A stretch of DNA of 64,000 bases, taken from contig NC_021846.1 in NCBI RefSeq assembly GCF_000439435.1, forward strand, positions 248,001 to 312,000. Direction: 5' to 3'. This document shows, one piece after another, positions 42,144 to 52,693 of the stretch. A program made the position numbers and the translations under genes. How positions within the stretch are numbered: the first letter of the stretch is position 1; the number at the start of each line of letters is the position of its first letter. Source of the stretch: Spiroplasma taiwanense CT-1. Its GTDB lineage: Bacteria; Bacillota_I; Bacilli_A; Mycoplasmatales; Mycoplasmataceae. The notes under the pieces are model-generated. The model had not been told where the DNA came from and made no database searches. It worked only from the letters and a program-made list of their open reading frames with translations.

Positions 42144-42821
42144 TTGGCTATTGAAGCAAGAATGGAGCGAAATAAAGCTTTACATGAAAAAATAAAAAAA
42201 GAAATTATTTATAAAAGAACTATTCAAGATGAAAAATCAATTATAAATTCTACTTTTGAAAAATTAAAACAAATTGACTTAAATTTTTTTAAAGAAAAAT
42301 TAGATATTTTTGATAAAAAACACCAAATTGAAAAACCCTATTTAGATAAAGATAAATCTAACACTCTTTTTCCTGAAGAATTAAAATATGATATAAAAAG
42401 AGAAATTTCGGAATTAAAAAAAATTAAATTAGTGGAACCTTTACAAGAAAATCATGATGATGAAGAAGAAAAAATTTATTTTAAAAATGAAAAATATGCA
42501 AGATATTTTAATGAACTTCAAAAAAATGAATTAAATTTTCAAAAGAATATTAGTAAATTAAAAGAAAAGCAAAGTAAAAAAAATATAATTAACAATGATG
42601 ATATTCCAATGACAATAGTTCAACAAATTAGAAGTAAGGATAATAGAACAACTCACCAAATGTTAGTTGAAGTTCAAGATAAAGTTGAAAAGTCTCAAAA
42701 TAGATTGTTAAAAACTTGAAAAGGTTATGATTCAAAATTTAGATTTAAATGAGCTAATTTTATTTTAATAATTCTAATTTTAATAATGCTTGTTTCAATA
42801 ATATTGCCAATTTTTATATAA
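42144..42821 (+). CDS. Hypothetical coiled-coil protein with a C-terminal membrane anchor
   Basis: A 225-residue protein; TTG start chosen because GGGGTGA lies six bases upstream (an in-frame GTG at 42135 is the alternative). Residues 1-190 are highly charged and helical (Lys/Glu/Asn-rich coiled coil). The last 25 residues form one hydrophobic helix (FILIILILIMLVSIILPIFI), as in tail-anchored proteins. No family is recognised. It precedes cmk-der by 16 bases and is probably in that operon. Confidence 0.75.
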
Positions 42822-42837
42822 TAAAGGAGTTTTTTAT

Positions 42838-43500
42838 ATGTTAAAAAAAATTAATATTGCCGTGGATGGAACTGCAGGAAGTGGTAAAAGTTCTGTAATG
42901 AATGAAGTTGCTAAAGTATTAAAAATGAATTTTATAGATACAGGTGTTATTTATAGAGCATTTACAAAATTTTGTGTTAAAAATAATATTAATTTTTTTG
43001 AACCTAAAGAAATTGAATCTCAAATTGATTTATTTAGTTATAAATATATAAATGAAAATGAAATTTTAGTTAATGGAGAAGATTATGGACCATACATTTT
43101 TGATTATGATGTTGTAGAAAATATAAAGTATATTGCTCAAAATGTAAAAGTAAGAGAATATATGGTAAATTTACAAAGACAAATGGTAATAGAAAAAAAT
43201 AATATTGTAATTGGCCGAGATATAACAACTGTTGTTTTACCCGATGCTGAATTAAAAATATATTTTGATTGTTCAGTTGAAGCAAGAGCAAAAAGAAGAT
43301 TTGAACAAAATATCAAGAATAATATCTTACCCAATGTATATGAAGATATTTTAAGACAAATTAAGCAAAGAGATGATTTTGACAAAAATAGAAGTACTGG
43401 TCCACTTAAAATAGATAAAGGAGCTTGAATTTTAGATACAAGTAATTTAACTTTTGAAGAATCAATGAAAGTAATTTTAAATAAAATAGAGCAAATTTAA
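42838..43500 (+). CDS. cmk: Cytidylate kinase
   Basis: A 220-residue CMP/dCMP kinase. P-loop GTAGSGKSS (residues 11-19), the CMP-binding DTGVIYRAF, and [12 protein letters not shown]. It recycles CMP for RNA and lipid synthesis. AAAGGAG precedes the ATG. The cmk-der order is conserved in mollicutes. Confidence 0.96.
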
Positions 43501-43516
43501 AAAAAGGAGTAAATTT

Positions 43517-44830
43517 ATGGTTAGAAAAGGAATTGTTGCAGTTGTTGGAAGACCAAACGTTGGTAAATCTACACTTTTTAATAGAATAATAAAAGAAAAA
43601 AAGGCAATTGTTGAAGATAAACCTGGAGTAACTAGGGATAGAATGTATGGTAATACTGAATGATTAACAATGCCTTTTATTATTGTAGACACTGGTGGTA
43701 TTACATTGCAAAATACAATTTTTTCAAAAGAAATTAAAATGCAAGCTGAAATTGCAATCAAAGAAGCAGATGTAATAGTTTTTGTAATTAATTATAAAGA
43801 GGGTATTACAATAGAAGATGAAATGGTTGCAAAAATTTTGTATAAAACAAATAAGCCAGTTATTTTAACTGTAAATAAATATGACAAAAAAGAACAATAT
43901 GATGAGTCATATTCTTTTATGAGTTTAGGATTTGGAGAACCTTTTTTAATTTCTTCAACTCATGGAATTGGTATTGGAGATTTATTAGACAAGATAATAA
44001 ATTCAATACCAAAGTTTTCAAATCAATTGAATGAAAATGATTTAAAATTAGCAATTGTGGGTAAACCAAATGTTGGTAAGTCAAGCTTAGTTAACTCAAT
44101 GATTGGTGAAGAAAGAATGATCGTTTCAGAAATCGCAGGAACCACAGTTGATGCAGTTGATAGCAAAGTAAAATTTAATAATAATGAGTATATAATTATT
44201 GATACTGCAGGTATGAGAAAAAAGAAAAAAATATATGAAAATCTTGAAAAATATAGTTATTTAAGATCTCTTTCAAGTATTAACAAATCTGATATAGTTT
44301 TATTAGTTTTAGACTCAAGTCAACCAATTACAGATCATGATACAAATATTGGAGGGTTTGCTTTTGAAGAAAATAAACCTATAATAATTATAGGAAATAA
44401 ATGAGATTTAATTGAAAATAAAGAATCAAATACAATGAAGAAAAAAGAAGAAGAAATAAAAGCTTATTTTAAATATTTGAGTTATGCAAAAGTACTTTTT
44501 TTATCTGCAAAAGAAAATAAAAGAGTTCATAAAATTTATGAAATTGTTGAACTTGTAAAAACTAATATTAAGAAAAGAATTCGTACAAGTTTATTAAATG
44601 AAATTTTTAATAAAGCTCAATTAATTAATCCTGCTCCAAATCATAATGGGGGTAGATTAAAAATTTATTATGCATCACAAGTAGAAGCATATTTGCCAAC
44701 CTTTGTTTTATTTGTTAATAACCCAGAATATGTACATTTTTCATATAAAAGATTTTTGGAAAATCAAATAAGATCACAATTTGATTTTACTGGTGTGCCA
44801 ATAACAATTATTTTTAGAGAAAGGAAATAA
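43517..44830 (+). CDS. der: GTPase Der (EngA)
   Basis: A 437-residue protein with two tandem GTPase domains and a C-terminal KH-like domain, used in 50S assembly. First G1 GRPNVGKST (about 11-19) with DTGG; second G1 GKPNVGKSS (about 181-189) with [15 protein letters not shown] and NKWD (TGA Trp) are the G4 motifs. Everything is intact. Confidence 0.97.
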
Positions 44831-44834
44831 AAGT

Positions 44835-45839
44835 ATGATTAAAGAAAAAATTGCAATTATTGGAACAGGAGCTTATGGTACAGTTTTGGCAAATGTATTA
44901 GCTGATAATGGGCATGACGTAATTATGTATGGAATTGAAGAAACACAAGTGGATGATATAAACAATAATCATTTAAATTCAATGTTTTTTTCTGATTTAT
45001 TACTTAATACTGAAATTAAAGCAACAATGGATTTTGCAGAAGTTATGGAAAAAGCACAAATTGTTATTTTAGGAGTTCCTACTTTTGCTTTAAATTCTGC
45101 TATTGAAAATATTATCAAATATGGAAAAAGAGAAATGCATATAATAAATGTTGCTAAGGGCTTAGATGAAGAAAATTTGGATGTTTTAAGTAAAAAAATT
45201 AAGAAAAAATTTGAAGGTACAGGTGTAATGAAAAGTTATGGTGCAATATATGGGCCCTCAGTTGCAATTGAGGTTATTATGAGAAAACCTACTTGTGTAA
45301 TGAGTTGTAATGAAAATGAGCAAATTGCATTATATATGGCAAATATTTTTTCAAATGAATATTTTATAGTTAAGATATCAACAGATGTTATTGGTTGTGA
45401 AATTTCTGCAGCTTTAAAAAATACTGTCGCAATTGCAGCAGGAATGCTTCATGGTTTTGCAGGAGCAGACAATGCAAAAGCAAGTTTAATTACAATTGGA
45501 AATGCAGAAATATATACTATTGCAAAATCTTTTGGAGCAAAATTAGAAACTTTTATGAACTTTGCTACTTTAGGGGATTTAATTTTAACAGCTTCATCTT
45601 CAAAATCTAGAAATTTTTCACTTGGTGTTGAAATTGCCAAATTAGATAGTGCAGAAAAAGTTTTAAAATCTCATAAAAAAACTGTTGAAGGAGTTGCGGC
45701 TTGTAAATTAGGGTATGAAATAGCAAGAAAACAAAAAATAAATGCACCAATATTTGAAATAATGTATAGAATACTATACAATAATGATAAGCCTAGTGTA
45801 TTAATCAATGAATTTTTCAAGTGCGCTAAGGTAGTATAG
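44835..45839 (+). CDS. gpsA: Glycerol-3-phosphate dehydrogenase [NAD(P)+]
   Basis: A 334-residue enzyme that makes sn-glycerol-3-phosphate from DHAP for phospholipid synthesis. Rossmann motif IIGTGAYGTVLANVLADNG, NVAKGLDEE, YGPSVAIEV and the C-terminal ALKNTVAIAAGMLHGF and FATLGDLILTASSSKSRNFSLG segments are all typical. It lies between der and hup as in many Firmicutes. Confidence 0.96.
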   Translation: MIKEKIAIIGTGAYGTVLANVLADNGHDVIMYGIEETQVDDINNNHLNSMFFSDLLLNTEIKATMDFAEVMEKAQIVILGVPTFALNSAIENIIKYGKREMHIINVAKGLDEENLDVLSKKIKKKFEGTGVMKSYGAIYGPSVAIEVIMRKPTCVMSCNENEQIALYMANIFSNEYFIVKISTDVIGCEISAALKNTVAIAAGMLHGFAGADNAKASLITIGNAEIYTIAKSFGAKLETFMNFATLGDLILTASSSKSRNFSLGVEIAKLDSAEKVLKSHKKTVEGVAACKLGYEIARKQKINAPIFEIMYRILYNNDKPSVLINEFFKCAKVV

Positions 45840-45858
45840 AATATAAGGGGTGTATACC

Positions 45859-46134
45859 ATGACAAAAAAAGAATTGTCTGAAAAATTATCAGTTGAATTT
45901 GGTAGTACAAAATCAGAAGCTGAAAAAATGATAAATTTTATATTTGAAGAAATGACAGATGCATTAGTAAAGAAAGATGAAGTTTCAATTGCAGGATTTG
46001 GTAAATTTGTTACTTCAGAAAGAGCTGCTCGTGATGGAGTTAATCCAGCAACTGGTGCAAAAATTAAAATTCCAGCGACTACTGTAGCTAAATTTAAAGT
46101 TGCAAAACAACTAAAAGATGCTGTTGCTAAATAA
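45859..46134 (+). CDS. hup: HU family DNA-binding protein
   Basis: A 91-residue HU. Start ATG at 45859 chosen because AAGGGG lies at the right distance; an upstream in-frame GTG (45850) is less likely. N-terminal MTKKELSEKLS helices, FGKFVTSERAARDGVNPATG with the DNA-intercalating arm and Pro, and IPATTVAKFKVAKQLK. It compacts the chromosome. Ends before a perfect inverted-repeat terminator. Confidence 0.96.
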   Translation: MTKKELSEKLSVEFGSTKSEAEKMINFIFEEMTDALVKKDEVSIAGFGKFVTSERAARDGVNPATGAKIKIPATTVAKFKVAKQLKDAVAK

Positions 46135-46137
46135 TAA

Positions 46138-46174
46138 AAAAATTAAAAGTTGCAATTGCAACTTTTAATTTTGT
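46138..46174 (+). terminator. Terminator after hup
   Basis: Perfect palindrome AATTAAAAGTTGCAATTGCA (continuing ACTTTTAATT) then TTG/T-rich tail; core GTTGCAATTGCAAC at 46149-46162 recurs at 49640-49653. Confidence 0.8.
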
Positions 46175-46185
46175 AAAATTTAAAA

Positions 46186-46737
46186 ATGTTAGAATTATTT
46201 CAATCTGGAATTATAAATAAAAAAAGTTTATTAATATTAAATTATTCAAAAATTAATTTAAATGAAAAACAGTTAGCTATAGTATTAATAATTATGGAAT
46301 TATCAAGTTATGAACAAAGAAATTTTACACCATCCCAAATTGAAAATTATATGAATATTACAAAGCAGGAAATTGAACAAGAAATTGCAGATTTATTAAA
46401 AAATAGATTTATTAAAATTGATCAAAAAGGAAAAAAAACAGTTTTAGATCTTTCCCCTTTATTTAATAGACTTCTTGTAAAACTTGAAGAAGAACATTCA
46501 ATTCTTAAAGTAGATAGTGAATATAATTTTTTAGAAAAAATATTTAATAATAAGCTAGTAAAAGAAGAAATTTTAAAATTTGATGAATATATTGAATCAG
46601 GTATTTCAAAACCAAAAATTTTAGAATATATTCATCAGTATAGCATTACTAATGTAAAAGATTTACTTTTGAAATTAGAAGAAAAATCTAAAAAAAGCTC
46701 AGTTAAAATTACAATGTATAATTGGCTAAATGATTAA
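46186..46737 (+). CDS. DnaD-like replication initiation protein
   Basis: A 183-residue protein with an N-terminal winged-helix region (LNEKQLAIVLIIMELSSYEQ...FTPSQIENYMNITKQEIEQEI) and a short C-terminal DnaD-type helical domain (NFLEKIFNNKLVKEEILKFDEYI). It is expected to act in loading the replicative helicase. There is no ribosome binding site: a TGTAAAAT-like -10 ends six bases before the ATG, suggesting a leaderless mRNA. Its 3' end overlaps the broken recU on the opposite strand by 29 bases. Confidence 0.82.
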   Translation: MLELFQSGIINKKSLLILNYSKINLNEKQLAIVLIIMELSSYEQRNFTPSQIENYMNITKQEIEQEIADLLKNRFIKIDQKGKKTVLDLSPLFNRLLVKLEEEHSILKVDSEYNFLEKIFNNKLVKEEILKFDEYIESGISKPKILEYIHQYSITNVKDLLLKLEEKSKKSSVKITMYNWLND

Positions 46738-47199
46738 AAATATCTTCAAAATTAATAAAAATACCGTTAAGTTTAACTTCTTTAAAATTTTCAATAAAAA
46801 AGTTAAAAGGTATTTTTTATTTTCTAATTTTAATATTTCATTTATAGTAAGACAAAAGCACTTATCAAATTTATGAAAATATATAATCACAAATGCTATA
46901 CTATTGTTTTGATTTACTAAAATCAATTTTTGTAATTGATTTTTCTTAATATTGTTAGTATTAAAATATTCTAGTTATGTTTCTTTTGCTTCAAATTCTA
47001 GGTAAGCGCCATTTCATAAATCTATATAATCACAAAAAAAATTTTTATTTAATTTTGATTCAACAATATTATTTTTTATTGAAATAATTGAACTATTGAG
47101 TGGCATTTTTTGAATAACTGCAGTATTTTCAATTAGTAATTTTTCAATAGTATTATTAATAATTGTTTCTAAAAACATTCCTTTATTTTTTAAAATCAT
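46709..47199 (-). pseudogene. recU: Holliday junction resolvase RecU, disrupted
   Basis: From ATG 47199 (after AGGTGAT) the RecU sequence is clear: LKNKGMFLETIINNTIEKLL, AVIQKMPLNSS and YLEFEAKET with the catalytic E-x-K. Then TAA (46975-46977) replaces what fits as a Lys codon. Reading through, matches continue (NQLQKLILVNQNNSIAFVIIYF) to a second break at the T6 run 46813-46818, where one extra base restores NFFIENFKEVKLNGIFINF. Repaired length is 163 residues, normal for mollicutes. One stop and one frameshift make this a pseudogene unless both are errors. Confidence 0.82.
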
Positions 47200-47292
47200 T
47201 AAATCACCTCAAAATAATAATCGATAAATTTTAAAAAATGTATAAAAAAAATAAATATATCTATAAAATTAAATTAAAAGGAGAAAACTTAA

Positions 47293-47622
47293 ATGGCAGA
47301 TTATATAAAATTATCAAAACAAGAAATTTTGGATAAAGATTTTGAAGTTGAATATAAGGGTTATAAAGTAGAAGAAGTGGATTCTTTTTTAGATATGATT
47401 GCAGAAGATTATAGAATTTTTTTAGAAAGAGATAGACAAAAAGATAAAAAAATTTCTGATTTAGAAAATAATTTAAAAGTACTAAGTAATGAATTAAATG
47501 AAACTTTGGCAACTTTAAAACTAAGTGAAAGTCAAATGGAGCAGCTTGCAAGAGCAGGTTTAAATTCTTCGGCAATAATTCAAAGAATATCAAAATTAGA
47601 AAAAGAAAATTTTAATAAATAA
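47293..47622 (+). CDS. gpsB: Cell division protein GpsB/DivIVA family
   Basis: A 109-residue coiled-coil protein. The N-terminal membrane-contact domain LSKQEILDKDFEVEYKGYKVEEVDSFLDMI matches GpsB, followed by a dimeric coiled coil. In walled relatives it links division and cell-wall enzymes; here, without a wall, a division or shape role is inferred. Its position between recU and rnpB is the Firmicute order. Confidence 0.93.
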   Translation: MADYIKLSKQEILDKDFEVEYKGYKVEEVDSFLDMIAEDYRIFLERDRQKDKKISDLENNLKVLSNELNETLATLKLSESQMEQLARAGLNSSAIIQRISKLEKENFNK

Positions 47623-47639
47623 AATAGTATAAAATAATT

Positions 47640-48022
47640 AATGAGATTAATTTTGAATCAACTGCTATATTTGAAAAATAATATAGAGGAAACTCCACGC
47701 TTGTACATTCTGAGATGAATGTAGTGATTGTGCTAGAGAAAAAAATAACTCTAGGTATCATATAATGATAACGACTTGAGTCAAATCTAAGGAATATTTA
47801 TTCTATGATAAAACTCTTTAAAGTGCCACAGAGACGAGTAACTAGAAATAGGGAACTGGAACGGGTAAACTCCACAAGCAAGAAACCCAAATTTGGTAGG
47901 GGAACTAGAAAATCAGAAAATGAACTGAATTTTTTGGATCACATAAGTGATAGATAGATAGTTGATGCACATTTAATTGTGTTACAGAACGTGGGTTATG
48001 ATAAATTAATTTCACTATATTT
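47640..48022 (+). ncRNA. rnpB: RNase P RNA (type B)
   Basis: About 380 nt with the family's conserved blocks: GAGGAAACTCCACGC (47687-47701), AGAGACGAG near 47831, GGAACTGGAACGGGTAAACT near 47853 and ACAGAACGTGGGTTATG (from about 47983). The ends pair as P1 (ATGAGATTAATTT with AAATTAATTTCACT). It cuts the 5' leader from pre-tRNAs. Position behind gpsB agrees with Bacillus. Exact ends are estimated from P1. Confidence 0.93.
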
Positions 48023-48037
48023 TTTAAGGATTTGTAT

Positions 48038-48493
48038 ATGAGAAAACTTTTAAAAAAATTATTACAAAAAAAATATACAATATCAGCTTGTGAATCATTT
48101 TCTGGTGGTATGTTTTCAAATGAAATAACAAATATAAAAGGATCAAGTGATTGATTTATGGGAAGTTTTGTTTGTTATTCAAACGATTTTAAAAATAATA
48201 TTTTAAATATAGATATAGAAATAATTAAAAAATATAGTGCTGTATCATTTCAAGCAATAAATTTAATGTTAGATAATACTTTTAAATTACTTAATACAGA
48301 AGTTGTATTTGCTTTTACTGGTTATGCTACTCCAATTGATATAACAAATGGTAATTCAGGTTTAAGTTATATTGGTTTTAGATTCGAAAACAAAAATCAT
48401 ATATATAAATTTGAAATTAAAAAAAATATATCAAGAAAAAGATATAAAAAAATGGCAATAAAATTTATTATAAAGAAATTTTTATATAAATAA
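48038..48493 (+). CDS. cinA: CinA C-terminal-like nicotinamide-nucleotide amidase, divergent
   Basis: A 151-residue protein equal to the C-terminal domain of CinA, encoded just upstream of recA as in Firmicutes. The catalytic Ser/Thr motif is reduced: ACESFSGGMFSNEIT for the usual AESCTGG; and the later GxAGPxG motif reads FTGYATPID. So fold and place fit, but amidase activity (NMN to NaMN) is doubtful. One Trp is TGA. Confidence 0.8.
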
Positions 48494-48540
48494 TTTTATT
48501 TTTTCATAAATTCACCGATATATAAATTGAGGAGGAAATT

Positions 48541-49581
48541 ATGTTAGAACAAGAATTAAATAAAAATAAAAATGAGGTAATTTTAAATATGGATAGAGAA
48601 AATATATATGATGATCCAGCTTTTAAATCTGTCTTAAAAGATATTGAAAAAACTTTTGGAAAAGGTTCAATTATGAAACTTGGAGATGATAATATAGTTA
48701 GTATTGAAACTATATCATCTGGAAGTTTTTTATTAGACAGGGCAATTGGAATTGGAGGATATCCAAAGGGAAGAATAATTGAAATTTATGGTCCAGAATC
48801 ATCAGGAAAAACTACTTTATCATTACATGCAATTTCAGAGGCACAAAAAAATAATGGTAGAGCAGCATTTATTGATGCAGAGCACGCACTAGATCCAAGA
48901 TATGCAAAAAATATTGGAGTAGATATTAAAAATTTAGTAGTAGCACAGCCAGATTCTGGTGAACAGGCACTAGATATTTTAGAAATGCTTGTAAAATCAA
49001 ATACTATGGATATTATAGTCATTGATTCTGTCGCAGCACTTGTTCCAAAAACCGAACTTGATGGAGAAATGTCAGATCAACAAATTGGTTTACAAGCAAG
49101 ATTAATGTCAAAAGCTTTGAGAAAACTAAATGGAATAATTTCAAAAACAAATACAACAGTAATTTTTATAAATCAATTAAGAGAAAAGGTTGGAGTAATT
49201 TTTGGAAATCCAGAGACTACTCCTGGGGGTAGGGCATTAAGATTTTATTCTTCTGTTAGATTAGAAGTAAGAAAGGGAGAAATAATAACAAATAACGGTG
49301 AAGCAACAGCTAATAAAGTAAAAATAAAAGTTGTTAAAAATAAAGTTTCTTCTCCTTTTAAAACTTGCCAAATTACAATTGGTTATAATAGGGGAATTGA
49401 AAGAGATTTGGAAATTGTGGAAATGGCTACAATTTATAATGTACTTTCAAAATCAGGTGTTTGATACTCATATAGTGATGAAAAAATTGGACAAGGGAAA
49501 GAATCAGTTAGGGAATGATTTAAAGTAAACCCTGAAAAGTATGAAGAAATTCAAAATAAATTAAAAGAAATAATAGAATAA
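48541..49581 (+). CDS. recA: Recombinase RecA
   Basis: A full-length 346-residue RecA. Walker [10 protein letters not shown] (about 80-88), MAW-type loop [27 protein letters not shown] and L2-loop [13 protein letters not shown] are intact. It catalyses strand exchange. Some well-studied spiroplasmas have truncated recA; here it is complete, although recU, dprA and an SSB-like gene nearby are broken. GGAGG precedes the ATG. Confidence 0.97.
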
Positions 49582-49585
49582 GAAT

Positions 49586-49619
49586 TAAAAAACTTGGAAA
49601 ATTTCAAGTTTTTTTTATA
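49586..49619 (+). terminator. Terminator after recA
   Basis: Stem AAAAACTTGGAAA / TTTCAAGTTTTTT (one G-T pair) and T-run. Confidence 0.85.
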
Positions 49620-49639
49620 TTTTAATGTAGAATGATATT

Positions 49640-49653
49640 GTTGCAATTGCAAC
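49640..49653. promoter_or_regulatory. Palindrome GTTGCAATTGCAAC before rny
   Basis: A perfect 14-base palindrome 32 bases upstream of the rny start, in the leader or promoter. The same 14-mer forms the core of the hup terminator (46149-46162). Here there is no T-run behind it, so it is not a terminator. Possible operator; no known binding protein is assigned. Confidence 0.4.
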
Positions 49654-49684
49654 GTCCACAGTTTTCCAAGAATGGAGAATTTAA

Positions 49685-51217
49685 TTGTTAGGGACAGAAT
49701 TTTGAGAAAATGCATTTATTGTTGCGGTTACTTTATTAATTGTAATAATAGTTGTACTATGTACAATTATTTTATATTTAATATTATCTCGTCAACGCAA
49801 TAATATTTTAAAAAAAATAAATGACGAAGGAAAAAGAATTCAAATGAAAATTATTGCAGATGCTAAAGCAGAAGCAGCAATTTTAAAATTGAATTTGGAA
49901 AATGAAATGAAAGTAAAAAATGAAAGTTTACTTTTACTTGAAAAAGAATTAAAAAATAAAAAAGATGAATTATATTTGGAAATTGATGAAATAAATAAAA
50001 AAGAACAAGATTTTATTAATGAAAAAGTAGAATTAAATAAACTAAAAAAACAATTTGAATTAGGTAAAAAAAATATTCAAATTTTATTAGAAGAAATTTC
50101 TGGGATGAGTTTTTTAGAAGCTAAAAAGGAATTATTAGATTTAGTGGAAAGCCGATATTTAAAAGATTTATCAGAAGAATTAAAAAAAGCTGAGGAAAAT
50201 TTAAAATATCAATCGTATAAAAGAGCATCTAGAATATTGATTGATGCAATGCAAAAAAGCGTTGTTGAAGTCACTACTGATAAAAATACAACTTTTTTTG
50301 AAATTGAAGATGACTCTTGAAAAGGAAAAATAATTGGTAAAGAAGGAAGAAATATTAAAACATTTCAACTATTTTGTGGTGTAGATATTATGATTGATGA
50401 TACACCAAATAGAATTTGAATATCTTCATTTAATCCAATTCGCAGAGAAATTGCATATTTATCTTTAACAGAACTTGTTAAAAGTGGAAGAATACAACCT
50501 GCAACTATTGAGGAGCAAATTTTAATTCAAACTGAAAAATTGGAAAAAAGCTTTTTGGAAATAGGTTATAAAACTGTAAGTGATTTAAAAATTTATGATC
50601 TTCCCGAGGAAATAGTTTATTTACTAGGCAAAATGAAATTTAGACACAGTTATGGACAAAATGCTTTACAGCATTCACTTGAGGTTGCAAGATTTTCAAG
50701 TTATATAGCAGGTCAATTAAACTTAGATGAAAATATTGCACTAAAAGCAGGTTTATTACATGATATAGGAAAAGCTGTGGATTTTGAAGTTGAAGGAACA
50801 CATGTAAAACTTGGTGTAAATATTTTAAAAAAATATAATATTGATAATTTAATTATTAATGCAGTTGAGGCTCATCATAATGATGTAGAAAAAGAATCTT
50901 TTTATGCTGAAATTGTTGCAATTGCAGATACCATGAGTGCAGCAAGACCTGGAGCAAGAAATAATGATGCAAATGAATATTTTTCAAGGATGAAGCAACT
51001 AGAAGATACTTGTCTTGGAGTTGAAGGAGTTTTAAAAGCTTATGTTTTGCAATCTGGGAGACAAATAAGAGTTATGGTTAATCCATCAATAATTGATGAT
51101 TACAAATTAAAAAAGTTAGCGATTATTTTAAAACAAAAAATTTCTTCAATTAATAAAACCCCAGGTGAAATAGTTATTACATTGATTAGAGAAAAAAGAG
51201 AATCGATAAAATTATAA
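49685..51217 (+). CDS. rny: Ribonuclease Y
   Basis: A 510-residue membrane endoribonuclease that starts mRNA decay. Start is TTG at 49685, with GGAG eight bases upstream. N-terminal membrane helix (about 10-33), long coiled coil to about 200, KH domain ([17 protein letters not shown]) and HD domain with [19 protein letters not shown]. Because the RNase J paralogue in this window is catalytically empty, RNase Y likely carries much of the decay load with another RNase J. Confidence 0.96.
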
Positions 51218-51248
51218 AATATACCAATATTAATTGGTATATTTTTCT
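51217..51248 (+). terminator. Terminator after rny
   Basis: Stem AATATACCAAT / ATTGGTATATT with T-run. Confidence 0.85.
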
Positions 51249-51283
51249 TATGCTATAATTATTAAGTGATTGGAGTTGAAAAT

Positions 51284-52630
51284 ATGGGATTTGGAGATTT
51301 TTTAAGCAATAGAATGAAAAAATCTATTGAAAAAAATTTAAAAAAAACAACTTTAAATGAAGAAAATATAAAAGAAGTTCTTAGAGAAATTAGATTAGCA
51401 TTACTTGAGGCAGACGTAAACATTGAAGTGGTTAAAAAATTTATTAAGAATATTGAAACAAAAGCTTTAGGTAAATTTATTGAACAGGGTGTTAGAGCAG
51501 ACCAACAAATGGTTAAATTAGTTCATGAAGAATTAGTTGAAATTCTAGGAAAAACTAATAAGCCATTAGAAATTAATAAGAAACATTCAATAATAATGAT
51601 GGTTGGATTACAGGGTGCTGGAAAAACTACAACAGTAGGAAAATTATCTAATTTAATTTCAAAAAAACATAAGAAAAAAACATTAATGGTAGGATTAGAT
51701 ATTTATAGACCAGGTGCTATTGATCAATTACTTGAATTAGGAGAAAAAAATAATTTAGATGTTTTTGAAAAAGGAAAACAAGATCCTGTGAAAACAGCTA
51801 AACAGGCAATTGATTTTGCATCAGAGAATGGTTATGAAGTAATAATTTTAGATACTGCTGGAAGATTACAAATTGACAAAGAACTGATGAAAGAATTAAA
51901 TAATATAAGAAAAATCTGTTCACCACAAGAAATTATATTAACTGTTGATGGTATGACAGGACAAGATATAATTAATGTTTCACAAGAATTTAATAAATTA
52001 TTAAAATTATCAGGTGTAATTGTTACAAAATTAGATGGAGATGCTCGTGGGGGAGCAACACTTTCAATTACTGACATCACTAATTTACCAATTAAATTTA
52101 TTGGTGAGGGTGAGGGAATTAATGCACTTGCTGAATTTCATCCAAAAAGAATGGCAGATAGAATTCTTGGGATGGGAGATGTTGAAACATTATTTGAAAA
52201 AGCAGCTGATGTTGTTGATCAAAGAACAATGGAAAAAACCATGAAACGAATGTTTGCAGGTCAATTTGATCTTGAGGATTTAAGAAATCAACTTGAACAA
52301 GTTGCTAAAATGGGAAATCTTGGTGGAATTATGAAAATGATGCCTGGAATGAATGGTAAAATTTCAGAACAACAAATTAATCAAGCACAGGATAGATTAA
52401 GAGTCGCTACAATTTTAATGAGTTCAATGACTATAAAAGAAAGAAGAGATCCTAGATTATTAAAGGCAATTACAAGAAAACAAAGAATAATAAAAGGTTC
52501 AGGAAGAACAGAAAAAGAATATAATGAATTAATTAATCAATTTGATAAAGGTAAAAAACAAGTTTTGGAAATGGCAAAAACTTTAAAGTCAGGAAGAATG
52601 CCAAATTTAGGTGGATTTGGAAAATTTTAA
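51284..52630 (+). CDS. ffh: Signal recognition particle protein Ffh
   Basis: A 448-residue SRP GTPase for co-translational membrane targeting. Start ATG 51284 is backed by TTGGAG; the earlier in-frame GTG at 51266 lacks a site. NG domain with GLQGAGKTTTVGKLS, DTAGRLQID, and TKLDGDARGG; M domain with Met-rich MKMMPGMNG and RIIKGSGRTEKEYNEL that binds 4.5S RNA. No 4.5S RNA gene was found in the window. Confidence 0.97.
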   Translation: MGFGDFLSNRMKKSIEKNLKKTTLNEENIKEVLREIRLALLEADVNIEVVKKFIKNIETKALGKFIEQGVRADQQMVKLVHEELVEILGKTNKPLEINKKHSIIMMVGLQGAGKTTTVGKLSNLISKKHKKKTLMVGLDIYRPGAIDQLLELGEKNNLDVFEKGKQDPVKTAKQAIDFASENGYEVIILDTAGRLQIDKELMKELNNIRKICSPQEIILTVDGMTGQDIINVSQEFNKLLKLSGVIVTKLDGDARGGATLSITDITNLPIKFIGEGEGINALAEFHPKRMADRILGMGDVETLFEKAADVVDQRTMEKTMKRMFAGQFDLEDLRNQLEQVAKMGNLGGIMKMMPGMNGKISEQQINQAQDRLRVATILMSSMTIKERRDPRLLKAITRKQRIIKGSGRTEKEYNELINQFDKGKKQVLEMAKTLKSGRMPNLGGFGKF

Positions 52631-52656
52631 ACTAGATTTAATCTAGTTTTTTTATT
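52630..52656 (+). terminator. Terminator after ffh
   Basis: Stem AAACTAGATT / AATCTAGTTT with T-run, at the stop codon. Confidence 0.85.
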
Positions 52657-52693
52657 TTTTAATAAGAATATAATAATAGTAAGGAGAAAAATT

